From Opitutaceae bacterium (lineage in GTDB: Bacteria > Verrucomicrobiota > Verrucomicrobiia > Opitutales > Opitutaceae), in contig JAEUGW010000011.1 in NCBI GenBank assembly GCA_016795565.1, forward strand, positions 1 to 64,000: a DNA stretch of 64,000 bases. The letters run 5' to 3'. Position 1 is the first letter of the stretch. Every line of letters starts with the position of its first letter. Below, one piece after another: positions 9,247-19,511 of this stretch. Position numbers and translations under genes: made by a program. Under the pieces are notes generated by a model. It ran no database searches, had not been told where the DNA came from, and saw only the letters and a program-made list of their open reading frames with translations.

Positions 9247-10131
9247 TCACGGCATGCGCACCAGGCGAAAGCCGATGCTGATGCCGCGATAGTCCGGGTC
9301 GTAATCGCGCCGGAAGGCCGTGCGCCAACTCGTGGCCGTGGCATGCCAGCTTCCGCCGCGCACGACGCGATGAGTGCCCTGTGGTGGCCCCGGCGGATCG
9401 ACCGCCGGGCTGCGGGCGTAGTAGTCCGGAGCATACCAGTCCGCCACCCATTCCCAGACGTTGCCGTGGACATCATGCAAACCCCAGGGGTTGGGCGGTT
9501 TGCTGCCGACAGGGTGGTGGCCGCCGGTCTGGAAATCGCCGCCGAACCACGCGTATCGGTCAAGCTGGCGCTCGTCATCGCCAAAGGAGTAGCGCGTCGT
9601 GCTGCCGGCCCGCGCGGCGTATTCCCACTCGGCCTCGGTCGGCAGGCGGTAACGCGCGCCACCTTCGAGCTTGTTCAGCGCGGCGATGAACTCCTGCGCA
9701 TCGTGCCATGAGACCGTCGCCGGGTGATTGGGCCGGTTGATGCGTTCGGCCATGCCGGGCAGCGAGTAGTAGGGGTTGGAGCGATCCCGTGCATAGGCGC
9801 TTTCGCCCAGCACCGCCTGCCACTGCGCCTGCGTCACCTCGTGCCGGCCGATCTGGAAGGGGCGGCTGATGGTGATCTGGTGCTGTGGTTTCTCGAAGGC
9901 CCGTGCCTGCCTGTCGCTGTCGGGCGAGCCCATGAGGAAAGTGCCGGCCGGTAGGGTCACGAACTCCATGCCCACGCTGTTGGTGAACGTTTTTCCGACT
10001 CCTTCGGCGCTTTGGGCCAGGCCAGGGTTCGGCCACCCCAGCAATACGGTGGCGCAAGCGCCAAGGGCGACACCGGCGGTCGTTGGCAATATGTTGCGGC
10101 GTGACATGAGCGACTGGCGACCGGGTTTCAT
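9247..10131 (-). CDS. Tat-exported SUMF1/formylglycine-generating-enzyme-like protein, no cysteines in mature part
   Basis: A 294-residue protein. The N-terminus MSRRNIL followed by a hydrophobic stretch and GLAQSA looks like a twin-arginine signal. The rest is a full FGE-sulfatase/SUMF1 domain: GMEFVTLPAGTFLMGS, RPFQIGRHEVT, YRLPTEAEWEYAARAG, HGNVWEWVADWY and VVRGGSW...GFRLVR. Catalytic formylglycine-generating enzymes use a cysteine pair near the C-terminus; here no cysteine occurs anywhere after the signal, so sulfatase maturation is unlikely and a binding or EgtB/non-oxidative role is more plausible. The start overlaps the preceding NmrA-like gene by 4 bases (ATGA type), implying translational coupling. 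Confidence 0.88.
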   Translation of the reverse strand: MKPGRQSLMSRRNILPTTAGVALGACATVLLGWPNPGLAQSAEGVGKTFTNSVGMEFVTLPAGTFLMGSPDSDRQARAFEKPQHQITISRPFQIGRHEVTQAQWQAVLGESAYARDRSNPYYSLPGMAERINRPNHPATVSWHDAQEFIAALNKLEGGARYRLPTEAEWEYAARAGSTTRYSFGDDERQLDRYAWFGGDFQTGGHHPVGSKPPNPWGLHDVHGNVWEWVADWYAPDYYARSPAVDPPGPPQGTHRVVRGGSWHATATSWRTAFRRDYDPDYRGISIGFRLVRMP

Positions 10132-10952
10132 GCTTCTCCTCCATTCTGGCCATGGGCGGATGCGGCGCCAGGCGGACGCATAGCCTTCAGATCCGCGAGC
10201 ACTTGCGCCGGCTCCTGGTCCAAGGGCATGTTGTCGGCATCGCCCACGCCATCGGGCGCGCCGCCAGCGTCGGCTGTCACCGCGAAGAAAAGCGGCGCTA
10301 GGTCCTGCGGTTCCGGCCCGGTCTCGGCGACCAGTTCGAAGGTCTTGTTGCGGGCCTCGTCCAGCGTGAGGCCGGCCACCAGCACCTCGGCGATCTGGCG
10401 GCGGGCGATCACGCCATCGGCGGGCGTGCCGGCGTGACGCGTGTCGCCCTGCAGCATCACCAGCCGGTGCTGGGTGGCGTCGTTGTAGTCGAACCAGCCG
10501 GGCCGCACGATGGTGTAGGCGTTGCCACTGGCGCGCACCAGCCGTTCGGAGCGGCGCTTCCAGTCGTGCGCCTCGGTCCGGCGGTTGTAGGCGCCGGTGC
10601 GGTCGGTGACGCCGATGGCGGTCATCAGCGCGATGCGCACCCTGCGGCCGCGCAGCGCGAGCAGCACGTTGCACACCCCGCCGTAATCGATGGCGCGCGT
10701 GTCGGCCTTGCCGCCGTTGGAGCCGTGCGTGAAGACGATGGCGTCCACGCCGGCGACCGCCGGCGCCAGCGTGTCCGGCTGAGTCAGCTCGCCGACCACG
10801 ATCTCCGCCTGCGCCGGAAAACCGGCCGCCTTCGCGCGGCTGCGCACCAAGGCGCGCACGGCATGGCCGCGACGCAGCGCTTCCTCGATGACATGGCGGC
10901 CGACGCTGCCGGTCGCACCGACGCATAGAACGGTCATCTGTTCGCGGGTCAT
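10128..10952 (-). CDS. NmrA-like/atypical SDR NAD(P)-binding protein
   Basis: A 274-residue protein with an N-terminal dinucleotide motif GATGSVGRHV and a following VRALVRSRAKAAG segment that would contact NADP phosphate. It lacks the classical YxxxK, as expected for the atypical NmrA/YwnB group, which act as redox sensors or reductases. The C-terminal tail is long and rich in Asp, Gly and Ala. The 3' end overlaps the SUMF1 gene by 4 bases and the 5' end lies 24 bases after an aldo/keto reductase gene, so it is part of the same transcript. Substrate or partner unknown. Confidence 0.85.
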   Translation of the reverse strand: MTREQMTVLCVGATGSVGRHVIEEALRRGHAVRALVRSRAKAAGFPAQAEIVVGELTQPDTLAPAVAGVDAIVFTHGSNGGKADTRAIDYGGVCNVLLALRGRRVRIALMTAIGVTDRTGAYNRRTEAHDWKRRSERLVRASGNAYTIVRPGWFDYNDATQHRLVMLQGDTRHAGTPADGVIARRQIAEVLVAGLTLDEARNKTFELVAETGPEPQDLAPLFFAVTADAGGAPDGVGDADNMPLDQEPAQVLADLKAMRPPGAASAHGQNGGEA

Positions 10953-10976
10953 GGGCGCCTCCTCATGGCATCACTC

Positions 10977-12916
<1,940 letters not shown>

Positions 12917-14077
12917 TCAACTCCCGCTTTTCAGCGGCGCCTCCACGCCGGAGAAGGCCAGCACGACGTCCGGCAGGCGCTGTCCTCGGATCTCGATGGC
13001 CCGCACCGCCGCATCCAGTTCGACGAATTCGGCGGGCGTGAAACGAACCGCGGCGGCGCCGATGTTCTCGAGCATGTGCGCCATCACCGTCGTGCCGGGG
13101 ATGGGCACGATCCAGGGTTTCTGCGCCAGCAGCCACGCGAGGGCGATCTGGGCGGGAGCAGCCTGCTTGCGGGCTGCCCAGGTCTTGATCAGATCGATCA
13201 ACGGCTGGTTGTGACGCAGATTCTCCGGCGAGAATCTTGGCGTGGCTCCGCGTAGATCGCCGGCGGCGAACCGCGTGCCGGCGTCGAGCCAGCCGGTGAG
13301 CAACTGGCAGTCCAGCGGCCACCACGGCACGAAGCCGATGCCCAGCTCCTCGCAGAGCGGGAGCACTTCCTTCTCCGGGTCGCGGGTGGCCATCGAATAC
13401 TCGCTCTGGATCGCGGTCAGCGGCAGCACGGCATGAGCGCGGCGGACAGTCTTGATGCCCGGCTCGGAAAGGCCCCAATGGAGAACCTTGCCCTGATCCT
13501 TCAGCTCCTTGAGCGCACCCGCGACGTCTTCGATCGGCACGGCCGGATCGACGCGGTGTTGATAAACGAGGTCGATGCGGTCGGTGCGCAGCCGCTTCAA
13601 CATTCCCTCAACGGCCTGTTTGATATGTGCGGGGCGGCTGTTGAGTCCGGGGCCGCGCGCGCCGGTCTCGGGGTCGATGTTCCAGCCGAACTTGGAGGTG
13701 ATCCTGACCTTGTCGCGAAACGGCTCGATGGCCTCGCCGAGAATCCGCTCGTTCTCGAAAGGACCGTAGGCTTCGGCACAGTCGAAGAACGTGACGCCGC
13801 GGTCGTAGGCCGCGCGGAGAATGGCGATCATTTCCGGGCGGTAAGGCACCTCGGTCGTGTATTTGCGGTGCATGTTCTGCACGCCCATGCCGACGGCGGA
13901 GACTTCCAGCGCGCCGAGCTTGCGCCGCGCGCTCAGGGTCGGCGATCCGGGCGCGGAGGGGGTAGCAGCAGCAGTCAATCGTCCGGGGAGCAAGGGCAGG
14001 GCGGCGGCGGTGGCGGCGGCAGAGAGAAAATGTCGCCGGGAAATGTCGGTGTGCTGGATCGGTTGGGAGGATTTCAT
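12917..14077 (-). CDS. Aldo/keto reductase with twin-arginine signal peptide
   Basis: A 386-residue protein. Residues 13-18 are SRRHFL, followed by an alanine-rich hydrophobic core and AAATPSAPG, a textbook Tat signal. The aldo/keto reductase domain begins near residue 50 and has the full tetrad Asp99, Tyr104, Lys129 and His174, and the C-terminal IPGTTVMAHMLENIGA motif for NADPH. Tat export fits an enzyme that binds its cofactor before transport. Its closest relative in the window is the adjacent cytoplasmic AKR13-like gene. An upstream in-frame extension to 14639 overlaps the cupin gene and is rejected. Confidence 0.92.
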   Translation of the reverse strand: MKSSQPIQHTDISRRHFLSAAATAAALPLLPGRLTAAATPSAPGSPTLSARRKLGALEVSAVGMGVQNMHRKYTTEVPYRPEMIAILRAAYDRGVTFFDCAEAYGPFENERILGEAIEPFRDKVRITSKFGWNIDPETGARGPGLNSRPAHIKQAVEGMLKRLRTDRIDLVYQHRVDPAVPIEDVAGALKELKDQGKVLHWGLSEPGIKTVRRAHAVLPLTAIQSEYSMATRDPEKEVLPLCEELGIGFVPWWPLDCQLLTGWLDAGTRFAAGDLRGATPRFSPENLRHNQPLIDLIKTWAARKQAAPAQIALAWLLAQKPWIVPIPGTTVMAHMLENIGAAAVRFTPAEFVELDAAVRAIEIRGQRLPDVVLAFSGVEAPLKSGS

Positions 14078-14113
14078 GGCTGGGTGGGTTGAGGGGTGCT
14101 GCGATGCGGGTGG

Positions 14114-14914
14114 TTATGGCTTCTGAAAAACTTCCTTCGCCACGCCGGCGGCGCTCATGGCGCTGGGCCAGCCGGCATAGAAGGCGAGATGCGTGATCAC
14201 CTCGGACAATTCCTCCTCGGTCACCCCGTTTTGTCTGGCGAGGGCGAGATGCGAGCGGAGCTGATCCGGCCGGTTCATCGCGATGAGCGCGCTGACGACG
14301 GCGAGGCTGCGATCTCGCCGCGCGAGCTGCGGCCGCGCCCACACGTCGCCGAACAGGACGCCGTCGGTGAGTTCGGCCAGCTTCGGCGCGACATCGCCGA
14401 CGAGCTGCTGCGCCCGGGAGCGAGCCGGAGCGGTCGCGGTGGAGGCCGGGGCTGGCGCAGGCGGATCGAACTGGGCGTCGGTCACTTTCTCCATCCATTG
14501 CACCGATGTCCCGTCGAGCTGTTCGGAAAAAGCGAGGTGCGACATCGCCGCATCGGGCGACGCTCCGTGCCAGTGCTTCACATTCGGCGGAATGCGGACA
14601 ATGTCGCCCTTCCTGATTTCCTGGATTGGACCGCCCCAATGTTGGATCCGACCGACCCCGGCCGTCACGAACAGAGTCTGGCCGAGCGGGTGCGTGTGCC
14701 AGTTCGTGCGTGCGCCCGTCTCGAAATGCACCAGTCCGCCGGAGATGCGCGCGGGCTCGGCTGCGCCGAACAGCCGCTCGACGCGCACGGTGCCGGTGAA
14801 GTTCTCCGCCGGCGCCGGCTTCGCGGGCTCGGCGTTCGCGCGGATCACGGTGATGTCCTGCGCGGATGCCAGGGTGGCGAGGGCGGCGGTCATAAGGGTG
14901 GTGAGTGTTTTCAT
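14114..14914 (-). CDS. Exported cupin and carboxymuconolactone-decarboxylase (CMD) fusion
   Basis: A 266-residue protein with signal peptide MKTLTTLMTAALATLASAQ. Residues about 35-135 form a cupin domain with metal-binding histidines (NWHTHPLGQTLF and KHWHGASP). A proline/alanine linker (DPPAPAPASTATAPARSR) leads to a CMD domain at about 165-260 (RDRSLAVVSALIAMN...EELSEVITHLAFYAGWPSAM). The CMD part has no AhpD-type CxxC, so a peroxidase role is not supported. Fusions of this kind are seen next to dehydrogenase and aldo/keto reductase genes. It lies 15 bases after an alpha/beta hydrolase gene. Reaction unknown. Confidence 0.9.
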   Translation of the reverse strand: MKTLTTLMTAALATLASAQDITVIRANAEPAKPAPAENFTGTVRVERLFGAAEPARISGGLVHFETGARTNWHTHPLGQTLFVTAGVGRIQHWGGPIQEIRKGDIVRIPPNVKHWHGASPDAAMSHLAFSEQLDGTSVQWMEKVTDAQFDPPAPAPASTATAPARSRAQQLVGDVAPKLAELTDGVLFGDVWARPQLARRDRSLAVVSALIAMNRPDQLRSHLALARQNGVTEEELSEVITHLAFYAGWPSAMSAAGVAKEVFQKP

Positions 14915-14929
14915 GGATTGGATCCTCGG

Positions 14930-15985
14930 TTACAGGGTTCTGCGATAGAACGCGGAGAGTTGCTCCATCGCCGCGTTCACATAGCGAGGCACCCAGTAGG
15001 TTTCGATGTGCGTGGCGCCTTCGATCTTGAACAGAGCCTTGTCCTTCGTGCCGGTGGCCTTGGCGAAGGCGTCCTCGCTCAAATACAGGCTGTCAGCCTT
15101 GCTGCCGGCGATCATCAGGAGCGGCTGGTTGATCAGCTCGATCTGGTCGGTGGCGTCGAAGTGCATCAGGTCCAGCAAGCTGCTCGTGGTGTATTTGAAG
15201 GTGGAGTTGGGGTGCGCGTGCGTGCGCCAGTAATACTCGTAACCCTGCCGATACATCTCGAAAGGCAGTTTCGCGATCTGCTCATCCGTCAGGTTGGCGT
15301 CTCCCGAGTAGAGCACTTCGCCCCCGGCCGACTCCTGGGCGCGTGCGACCGAAGCCTGCCGCAGGCGCTCCTGGATCGTATTCAATTGCGAATCCGCGAA
15401 GCCGTTGCGGCGCACGCGCCCGGAGTTGAACATGCTCAGCGTGGCGACCGACTTGAAACGCTTGTCGGTCTGCGCCGCGGCCAACGAATAACCGCCGCCG
15501 CCGCAGATGCCGAGCAGGCCCAAGCGGTTCTTATCGACGCCGGCATACTGGGTGAGGAAGTCCGCCGCGCCATGGATGTCTTCGGTTCGGAATTGGGGTT
15601 TGTCCACGTTGCGGGGCTGGCCGCCGCTCGCCCCCTGATAGGCCGCGTCCATGGCGATCGTGATGTAGCCCTGTTCCGCCAAGCGCTGGGCATACAGGCC
15701 CGCGGTCTGCTCCTTCACCCCGCCGTTGGGGTGAGCCACCACCACCGCCGGGTAGGCCTGCTTCGGGTCGTAGTTTGCCGGAGTATAGACGTTGGCCGAA
15801 ATCTTCAGCCCGTTGAGCTGGTAGCTGACGGGGTGGATGTTGATCTGGCCCGCGACGTTTTCGGTGATCGCGCCCTCGTAGGTGAGCGTGAAGGGATTCT
15901 TTTTGTAGTCCGCCGCTGCGACGTCCATCGCGGACATCGCGAGGGCGGCGGTCAAGGCGGCGGCGCCTGATTGTGATTTTTTCAT
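14930..15985 (-). CDS. Exported alpha/beta hydrolase with cysteine nucleophile (dienelactone-hydrolase-like)
   Basis: A 351-residue protein with a signal peptide (to about AMDVAAA, residue 25). The nucleophile elbow reads LGLLGICGGGGYS, placing Cys161 where most family members have serine, as in dienelactone hydrolase and YcjY-like proteins. A C-terminal GATHIETYW supplies the likely catalytic histidine. The start ATG at 15985 overlaps the upstream hydrolase gene by 4 bases (ATGA). The protein should act in the periplasm on an ester, lactone or similar bond; the substrate is not known. Confidence 0.88.
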   Translation of the reverse strand: MKKSQSGAAALTAALAMSAMDVAAADYKKNPFTLTYEGAITENVAGQINIHPVSYQLNGLKISANVYTPANYDPKQAYPAVVVAHPNGGVKEQTAGLYAQRLAEQGYITIAMDAAYQGASGGQPRNVDKPQFRTEDIHGAADFLTQYAGVDKNRLGLLGICGGGGYSLAAAQTDKRFKSVATLSMFNSGRVRRNGFADSQLNTIQERLRQASVARAQESAGGEVLYSGDANLTDEQIAKLPFEMYRQGYEYYWRTHAHPNSTFKYTTSSLLDLMHFDATDQIELINQPLLMIAGSKADSLYLSEDAFAKATGTKDKALFKIEGATHIETYWVPRYVNAAMEQLSAFYRRTL

Positions 15986-17067
15986 GGGGCGAGTCCCTTT
16001 TCGTTGAGGAACGCGGCCACATGGTCCGCGATCTGGATATTGTTCAGGTCGGACATCAGGAAGTGCGTGTTGCCGCGAATCCCGATCTCCGGAAGGTGCA
16101 CCAACCGGGCATCGCCGCCGTGTTTGTTGATGGCGCCAACCCAAAGTCGGGCCATGGCGAGACGCACCCGCCAGTTGTCATGGCCGCGCTCCGGGGTGGG
16201 TTCGGTCGGAAAATTGTCGCCGTAGTAGATGATGATCGGAATGCGGGTGAGTTTCGTGAAGTCCGCCAGGGGCACGGACTCCGGCGACAAGGTGCCGGCG
16301 GCGCTTGGCATGGCCGGAGGCAGTTCACCTGCGGGGAAGATGAAACCGCTGCCCGGCTCGAACGCGACGATGGCCTTCACGTTCGGATTCTTGATCGCCG
16401 TCAGCCAGCCAGGCCCGCCGCCCTGCGAATGAGTGAAGAGGATAGCCGGACCGGTTCTGGCGAACAACGCGGACATCGCATCCGAGATCACACCTGCGTC
16501 GTAGGGGCCGGTGTTGGGAGTGACGGAGCGGAGGAACTGCTCCAGCGTCCCGGGTGTGCGATCGAACTGGACGTTGGAGAAGTAGTCCGGCCACTTGCCG
16601 AGCCGGAACTGGTCGAAGAAAAGCTGATCGTAGGGCGTCGGCTCAATCGTGGCGGCGACGGTGCTGTTGCCGGCCCGCCCCCGGCGCGGCTGATCGACGA
16701 GATAGACGGAGAAACCGCGGCGCAGGAAAAGGGTCTGGAAACCCTCGCGCCCGTCGGGCGTGGTTTCCCAACTGCGGGCCGACTGGTAGGCGCCATGCAG
16801 CATGACGATGGGCAGCGCCTTGGCGCTGGCCGGAATCTGGTAGAAGGCGTAGAGGTGGTCCCCGTGCAGGCTCTGGCCCGCGGGGGTCGGGTTGTTATTG
16901 GAATAGGTCCCGGGAGTCCTCGCCACCGTGCCGCCCACGGCGAAGCTGCCTTGCTGCTGAATGACGAGCGGAGCGGGCGCGCCGGTCTCCGCGGCGCGCG
17001 ATCCGAGCGCGTTCGCGGCGAGGACCGCGATCCAGACCAGGGTTTGGAGCAACGTAGTCCGCTTCAT
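15982..17067 (-). CDS. Exported alpha/beta hydrolase (serine type), first gene of the long minus-strand run
   Basis: A 361-residue protein with a signal peptide (QTLVWIAVLAANALGSRAA). The oxyanion region is IVMLHGAYQSARSW (about residues 87-100), and the nucleophile is Ser214 in FTHSQGGGPG. Family members include secreted esterases of unknown specificity. It is the first gene of the minus-strand run and lies 154 bases from the divergent AraC-type regulator gene, which makes it the probable first target of that regulator. It overlaps the next hydrolase gene by 4 bases. Confidence 0.88.
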   Translation of the reverse strand: MKRTTLLQTLVWIAVLAANALGSRAAETGAPAPLVIQQQGSFAVGGTVARTPGTYSNNNPTPAGQSLHGDHLYAFYQIPASAKALPIVMLHGAYQSARSWETTPDGREGFQTLFLRRGFSVYLVDQPRRGRAGNSTVAATIEPTPYDQLFFDQFRLGKWPDYFSNVQFDRTPGTLEQFLRSVTPNTGPYDAGVISDAMSALFARTGPAILFTHSQGGGPGWLTAIKNPNVKAIVAFEPGSGFIFPAGELPPAMPSAAGTLSPESVPLADFTKLTRIPIIIYYGDNFPTEPTPERGHDNWRVRLAMARLWVGAINKHGGDARLVHLPEIGIRGNTHFLMSDLNNIQIADHVAAFLNEKGLAP

Positions 17068-17221
17068 GATGGGTGAAGTTTAATTGTTCCTGCGGGCCGC
17101 GTCGCGCGCTCTTTTGCTGCGGCTGTTCGGATTTTGCTGGAATCGCCTGGAGTCCGGCGGCGCAGCGCGCCCTTCCGCTAGGTTGTTGCCACGGCCGGGG
17201 TTGGGCATCATTTTCGCCGCC
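17068..17221 (-). promoter_or_regulatory. Divergent control region between hydrolase run and AraC-type regulator
   Basis: This 154-base space separates the start of the minus-strand run from the start of the divergent AraC-type gene. Divergent AraC regulators usually control the facing operon from such a region. I do not see a convincing -35/-10 pair or a clear direct-repeat operator; a CAATTAAACT stretch (minus strand) close to the hydrolase start is the only AT-rich segment and could be a -10. The role rests on position. Confidence 0.4.
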
Positions 17222-18139
17222 ATGAAACCCCGTCCGCCCGTTCCAGACACGACCTCGGCTGAGGCATGGGATGATTACAACATTGGGAAGCGGATTGCCG
17301 TCGGCAGCGGTCCCGCCTGGCGGGAGGTCCGGCTTTCCGTCTTCGAACTGCCGCAGGTGGCGGAGACGTTCACCATGCCGGCCGTGACCGAGCCCTTCAT
17401 CGCCTGGGCGGCCTCGGGCAACGCGGAATTCCAGGAACGCGAAGGCAACGGGCCGTGGAAAACCACGCGGGTCAGGAAGGGGACGCTCTTCGTCACCGCC
17501 GCGGGCGCGCCCTACGACATGCGCTGGCGTTCCCTCGGATCGGAGCCCTTCGAGGCGGTGCTCGTCATCCTCAGCATGCCCCTGTTCAACGCGGCGCTTG
17601 CGGAGGTGTTCGGCGCGCAGGCCGCGGGCGCGCGCGTGCGCGATGTCTCAGGCTTCGAGGATCCGCGTCTCACGGCGCTGCTGCAGCAGTTGCGCGATGA
17701 GGTTGGCCATCGCGACGCAAGCCCGTTGTTCGTGCGCGGCCTCGGCCAGGCTGTCGGCGTGCATCTCGCGCGCCACTACACGGAAGTTTCCGAAGACGCG
17801 AAGCACGCGGTCGCAGCCCTGCCCGCATTCAAGCTGCGCCGCATCACCGACTGGATGGCCGAGAACCTGGCCGAGGAATTCAGCCTCGCCCGGCTCGCCG
17901 GGCAGGCGGGCATGAGCGAGTTTCATTTCAACAGACTGTTCAAGCGCGCGACCGGCGTGCCGCCTTCGCAGTATCAGATCCGGCTCCGGATGGATGCGGC
18001 CCGGCGACTCCTGCGCGAGACGGATCTCAGCGTGATCCGCATAGGCAACGACGTTGGCTACTCGAACCCGAGCCATTTCGCGCGCATCTTCCGCAAGGAA
18101 ACCGGGCTCACGCCGTCCGACTACCGGCGACAGAAGTGA
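17222..18139 (+). CDS. AraC-family transcriptional regulator
   Basis: A 305-residue regulator. The N-terminal half is a cupin-like sensor (VAETFTMPAVTEPFIAW...RKGTLFVTAAGAPYDMRW). The C-terminal 100 residues are the AraC double helix-turn-helix: LARLAGQAGMSEFHFNRLFKRATGVPPSQY and the second helix pair with IGNDVGYSNPSHFARIFRKETGLTPSDYR. The start ATG at 17222 begins the conserved part; the open frame continues upstream to 17084 through non-coding-looking sequence. It is transcribed away from the 14-gene oxidoreductase run and probably controls it in response to a small ligand. Confidence 0.92.
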   Translation: MKPRPPVPDTTSAEAWDDYNIGKRIAVGSGPAWREVRLSVFELPQVAETFTMPAVTEPFIAWAASGNAEFQEREGNGPWKTTRVRKGTLFVTAAGAPYDMRWRSLGSEPFEAVLVILSMPLFNAALAEVFGAQAAGARVRDVSGFEDPRLTALLQQLRDEVGHRDASPLFVRGLGQAVGVHLARHYTEVSEDAKHAVAALPAFKLRRITDWMAENLAEEFSLARLAGQAGMSEFHFNRLFKRATGVPPSQYQIRLRMDAARRLLRETDLSVIRIGNDVGYSNPSHFARIFRKETGLTPSDYRRQK

Positions 18140-18321
18140 AGCGGCGGCGTGGCGCCTTGGCGTCACGCCAGGCCCCGGCCCGCACCCGCCGGGCAGGGCG
18201 AACACCGGTGCCGTGCCTCATGGGCGGGTGGTTAGCGATGCTTCCGCGCACCCTGAAAATTTCCCCAGCCCAGTCACGGGATTTCACCTCCGCGGGAAAG
18301 CACGGGGTGTTTTTTCGCCGC

Positions 18322-19458
18322 CTACGCGGCGAAATACTTCCGCCGGACGAAGCGCCAGGCGGCCACGAAGAAGGCCGTGAGAGGCACGGCCAGCATCATG
18401 CCCAACACGCCGCCGAGGGCCTGGCCCCAGAAGAAGACCGCCACGATGATGGCCACCGGATGCAGGCCGGTCTGCCGGCCCATGATGCGCGGGGTGAGGA
18501 ACCAGCCCTCGACCAGTTGCACCGCGATGAAGATCCCGACGCAGATGGCCACGAGAGTCAGCCCGCCGTCGGGCTGCAGATAGGCCAGCGGCAAGGCCAC
18601 GCTCAGGCCGAGAATGCTGCCGAGGTAGGGGATGATGTTGAGGAGGCCGGTGAGCAACCCGATGGCCAGGCCGAACTTGAGGCCCGCGATCGTGAAACCG
18701 GTAGCCAGCAGCACGCCCATGATGAGGCCGATCAGGATCTGACCGCGAAAGAAGGCGACCAGGATGCCGAGAAACTCACGCACGAGAAACACGACGTCGT
18801 CCCGGTGCTCCTTTTGCAGAAACGGCAGGTGCTCGGGCAGCGAGCGGGTCGGGTCGTTGTTGGAGAGCAGAAAAAAGAACAGATAGACGGGGATGACGGC
18901 CAGCGACGCCACGACGCCGAAGATGCCAAAGATGCCCGCGCCGGCCGACTTGAGGGTCGGGGCGAGGTGGCCGAGCAGGTCCTGCGCCTGCTGGGCGAGG
19001 CCGTCGAGGGCGGCCTTGACGGTGGGGTGGTCGAGGTAGGGGCGGATGATGGCCAACCACTCCGGGAAATGTCCCTCGCCCCAGGCGACAGTCTTGCGCC
19101 ACAGGGTGGGCAGGTAGGCCACGAACTCCAGCAGCTGGGAAACCAGCGCAGGCAGGAAGGTGACCAGCAATCCCGTCACCGTCAGCAGAAACACAAAATA
19201 AAGCAGCACGACGGCCACCGGACGTTTCACCCTCAGGCGCTGCTCGAAGACGGTCACCACCGGCCGCATCAGGAGCGCCAGGATGCCGGCGACCGCCAGC
19301 GGCCAGATGACCCCCGAGAAGGCGCTGATGAACCGCGCCACCCCGGACAGGAGCAGGAAGAGCAGCCAGCCGATGGCGCAGATCGCGGCGAAGCCGAGGG
19401 CAAAACCCACCAGCTTGCGCTGGGCGGGAGTCAGGAGCGGGGTCGCTTCGGCGGACAT
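18322..19458 (-). CDS. AI-2E family transporter (UPF0118 membrane protein)
   Basis: A 378-residue membrane protein with the family layout: two or three N-terminal membrane segments, a cytoplasmic stretch rich in charged residues (HFPEWLAIIRPYLDHPTVKAALDGL), then five further segments with the conserved PVYLFFFLLSNND, GLLNIIPYLGSILG and LTPRIMGRQTGLHPVAIIVAVFFWG motifs. The family includes exporters of autoinducer-2 and Na+/H+ antiporters, and the substrate cannot be told from sequence. The start ATG at 19458 was chosen; a GTG 19 codons upstream is also open. It converges with the AraC gene, with 182 bases between them. Confidence 0.9.
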   Translation of the reverse strand: MSAEATPLLTPAQRKLVGFALGFAAICAIGWLLFLLLSGVARFISAFSGVIWPLAVAGILALLMRPVVTVFEQRLRVKRPVAVVLLYFVFLLTVTGLLVTFLPALVSQLLEFVAYLPTLWRKTVAWGEGHFPEWLAIIRPYLDHPTVKAALDGLAQQAQDLLGHLAPTLKSAGAGIFGIFGVVASLAVIPVYLFFFLLSNNDPTRSLPEHLPFLQKEHRDDVVFLVREFLGILVAFFRGQILIGLIMGVLLATGFTIAGLKFGLAIGLLTGLLNIIPYLGSILGLSVALPLAYLQPDGGLTLVAICVGIFIAVQLVEGWFLTPRIMGRQTGLHPVAIIVAVFFWGQALGGVLGMMLAVPLTAFFVAAWRFVRRKYFAA

Positions 19459-19511
19459 GGGCGACAGGAGACAGCGGACACCGGAAGGTGGCAAGCCCAC
19501 AGCGTCTGCTG

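Noticed and set aside
13608-14639. Long minus-strand frame overlapping the Tat aldo/keto reductase and cupin genes
   Set aside because: Arg/Ala-rich shadow of two genes with recognised domains.
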